The notes beneath the pieces are model-generated. The model searched no databases, had not been told where the DNA came from, and worked only from the letters and a program-made list of their open reading frames with translations. The translations under genes were made by a program, and so were the position numbers. From Pampus argenteus (Eukaryota > Chordata > Actinopteri > Scombriformes > Stromateidae), in contig CM072866.1 of the NCBI GenBank assembly GCA_036937835.1, positions 15,842,501 to 15,906,500 of the forward strand: a DNA stretch of 64,000 bases, written 5' to 3'. Of this stretch, positions 61,603 to 64,000 are shown one piece after another; the stretch's first letter is position 1, and every line of letters starts with the position of its first letter.

Positions 61603-62236
61603 GGTTCAAGGTTAGTGTACCAAAACAGAGAATAAACATAATAAATGGTACACAGAATAAATCAGTTTGAATGCAAAAAACCAATTACCAATTTATATGA
61701 GAAACAAAATGAAACTTTATGCTTATTCTGCTTAAAACAAAACCAAGCAAAAGAAAAGTAGAACACTGAATTCCATCGAAAAGCTGCGTATTCATTCTCT
61801 GTGTCTTATAAAATGTTACAGAACCTTGAACACACACCCTGTGACTGATAATCCTACATTAGAGTGGTTTGACCCTAGCCCAGTATACAGTCTGCAGCAA
61901 GGCATACTGGGAACGGCTCTCACTTTGTGCCCATTTAAAAAACAACCTCAACAGACACAACTTAAAATATACAAAAAGTTTTATTGTAATTTCACAGTCA
62001 TTATTCACACGGCATATAAAACACAGGCAAGACCAATATCCTTCTTATCCGTGGACACATACAGCAAGGTGAGTTAATGTAGTGGAAACAGTCGAGGCAC
62101 TGAGTGGTTGAATTAGTAGTGGTCATTACAATGACAAGAAAAAACAACATTGCTACAATACCTTTTTTTTTCTTACAAGTGACAAAATAGAGTTAATTTT
62201 AATAAATGTAGTGAAAATGTAGTGACTCGTGAAATG

Positions 62237-63238
62237 TCATTTTTCAAAATAGGGCAGGTAGAACAATTTGAAGCCTCTTCTTCCACGGACAGCGCAGCTG
62301 ATATATATCACATGGTACACTGGAGGAAAGAAACAATGGCATTGTTAATGTCAACACAACAAAGTATGTTTTTACTGGTATGTAAAGGTGTGTAAAAAGA
62401 GAAACATCTCAGAACTAAGCGATTGATGTACCTCCAGGGATGAAGAGAAGAAATCCAGGTACAAAGAAAATAGCACTTGAAACACCTGTGAGGACAGCTA
62501 CATTAGTTACTATACAAAGCAAGGACACAGTCAACCCTGTTCAATACAATACACCATGGCTGGGTATTGGTATTTTTCCAGTCAAACGATACCTGCATTT
62601 GATCCTTTTTGTACTTAGATGACGAAGAAAAGAAAGAAAAATAAAAGTATTGAATGAAGTATTCTAGTATCAGCATTGCTGTAAGTGTACTGGTATTGTC
62701 ATCTTTAAAATGATACCCAGAACTCGCAGCCATATATAAAAGGACGACATAATGGTTACCATGTTGTGTAGATCCAAAAAGTAACCCACATATTTTTGTC
62801 TTCATCTATTCAAAACAGAATTATATTAAATTAAATGGATAATCCGAGAAATTTAAATATAAGGTAATTTAAATAAATAAAAAAGTTTAAGTCCTTTGGT
62901 TCTTGTAAATTGTTCTTTAAGCCACATTTAATGTATTTTGTGATAGTTTTTTCTTATTTTGAATTATTCATTTTGTTTTGTGAGTTGTAAAATGATTTGT
63001 TTCATGAAATATTTCTGGTTCTGTATCTGCACACCGTGTCCTACAGTGATTATAATTGCTTTTCTGATGTTTTAAGAATAACTTCTCTTTTCTGTGCTTG
63101 TTGATCATGCAGATGTTGTTGCTGAGACATTTGGACTACCGGACCTGTTGGAAATTAGAAAGCTAGTCCTCCATAATGGATTATTTTTCTCACCTGCATT
63201 TGGATTCAGCTGTATGACAACACCTGTGAAAATAAGAG
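62237..63238 (-). CDS. tmem134: Transmembrane protein 134, C-terminal part
   Basis: Three minus-strand exons, 63238-63194, 62485-62432 and 62319-62237 (stop TGA at 62239-62237). All junctions are phase 1. They read LIFTGVVIQLNPNAG, then VSSAIFFVPGFLLFIPG, then VYHVIYISCAV, RGRRGFKLFYLPYFEK. This is the C-terminal half of TMEM134, with its end PYFEK unchanged relative to human. It carries the end of the first membrane segment and the second membrane segment. TMEM134 is a small two-pass membrane protein of unsettled function. The N-terminal, cytosolic part must be encoded upstream and was not found in the remaining 760 bp or lies beyond the window. The gene is the AIP neighbour on human 11q13 too. 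Confidence 0.92.
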
Positions 63239-63439
63239 CTAAAAAGGAACAGAACAAATAGTACATCAGCTGGGCAGGAAGATGACTTGATACATATAAA
63301 ATATTCCAACACTCTTTTCATACTTTCATTACTCTGGCTAAAATCAGAGAGGATCAATATTCAAAGTTCACTGTGTGAAGTGTATGTCACTGACTGACTA
63401 AACAAACTACCCATGTAAAGCAGCAAAACTATTTGAAGT

Positions 63440-63610
63440 ATTTGAACAGGGCTGAAAGTAATGCTTATTTTCTACCCAGTTTTTTCTTTATTAATCAATT
63501 AATTGTTGTGTCAGCCCAAAACACAAAGATATTCAGTTTACCATCATGTATGACAAAGAAAAGCGTTAAATCATGACACCTGAGAGCCTGAAACAGAAAA
63601 TCACTATTAT
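63440..63610. repeat. GCTGCAAC-family AT-rich repeat fragment
   Basis: ATTAATCAATTAATTGTTGT, CCCAAAACACAAAGATATTC, AGTTTACCATCATG, and TGAGAGCCTGAAACAGAAAA repeat the order of the copy at 37455. It lies in the tmem134 gene or intron, on the 5' side of the recognised exons. Confidence 0.6.
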
Positions 63611-64000
63611 TGAAATATGAATGTTTATTTCTGTTTTTGATCATTTATTTTTTAGGTTATATTATTGTTCAACACTATTTCATACAAGTGTAAAGCAGAT
63701 TTTTTTAAAATTTCCATTACAAGCAACTGGTGCGATAATGTGAGACTCTTATTGACCGATATAAAAAATACCACTGTTAATCTATTATCAAAATTGGGTT
63801 TGGAGCTGGGTCCTATAATATATAGCAAACTGATGACTTACAACGTAGTATTTTAGCACAGATGTATACATAACCGAACTGCACTGTAGGGGGCAATTCG
63901 GTTTTCGAACCTCTTCGCGCCTGTGAATTACCAAACTACCACACCAAACATGACGTGATGACACGAAGCCGCAAGGCTTGCTTCAGGGAAAATTCATTTT
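63611..64000. other. Right edge; no exon recognised
   Basis: AT-rich, then locally GC-richer from about 63880 (TTCGCGCC). It could be part of a tmem134 intron. A short exon may be hidden; the edge phrase TTGCTTCAG at 63979-63987 resembles a splice acceptor on the plus strand but is not supported by any protein match. Confidence 0.35.

Larger units (their letters stand above)
60246..62236. other. Intergenic between aip and tmem134
   Basis: No exon was recognised. It holds the LTR-like segment and a (TA)n run at 61564-61596. The right part should include the tmem134 3' UTR on the minus strand. Confidence 0.5.

Overview
The window looks like nuclear DNA of a ray-finned (teleost) fish. Its genes are split by GT-AG introns, it is rich in CA/TG and tetranucleotide microsatellites, and it carries many remnants of repeat types common in teleosts: Tc1/mariner pieces, LINE 3' tails, tRNA-type SINE pieces, MITEs and a Penelope-like retroelement trace. 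No bacterial, plasmid or phage feature was seen.

Layout. (1) 1849-9865, plus strand: the 3' part of a large gene encoding AT-hook-like segments, an interrupted SET-like segment, a polyglutamine tract, a short zinc-finger-like motif, a Crypton-type tyrosine-recombinase-like domain whose catalytic residues appear lost, and a C-terminal Trp-rich domain. Eight exons join in one frame (1,044 residues); earlier exons lie left of the window. (2) About 9.9-23.6 kb: 3' flank and a repeat-filled gene desert. (3) 23680-28790, minus strand: ankrd49, with a 3.8 kb intron that holds a hammerhead-ribozyme-like motif from a Penelope-like element. (4) 31212-39507, plus strand: gpr83, an orphan/neuropeptide class A GPCR in four exons. 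(5) 39.5-51.4 kb: a second desert with MITEs, a perfect 25-bp hairpin and a short interstitial telomeric repeat. (6) 51.4-55.5 kb, plus strand: cdk2ap2. (7) 57602-60142, minus strand: aip, convergent with cdk2ap2. (8) 62237-63238, minus strand: the last three recognised coding exons of tmem134, whose 5' part lies off-window or was not recognised.

The genes do not form a single pathway. ankrd49 and gpr83 are neighbours on human 11q21, and tmem134, aip and cdk2ap2 are neighbours on human 11q13, so the window joins two blocks of human chromosome 11 synteny. All exon models were built by hand by joining conserved protein sequence across GT-AG junctions with phase checks; no alignment or transcript was available. 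The most unusual object is the SET-like/Crypton-like fusion gene.
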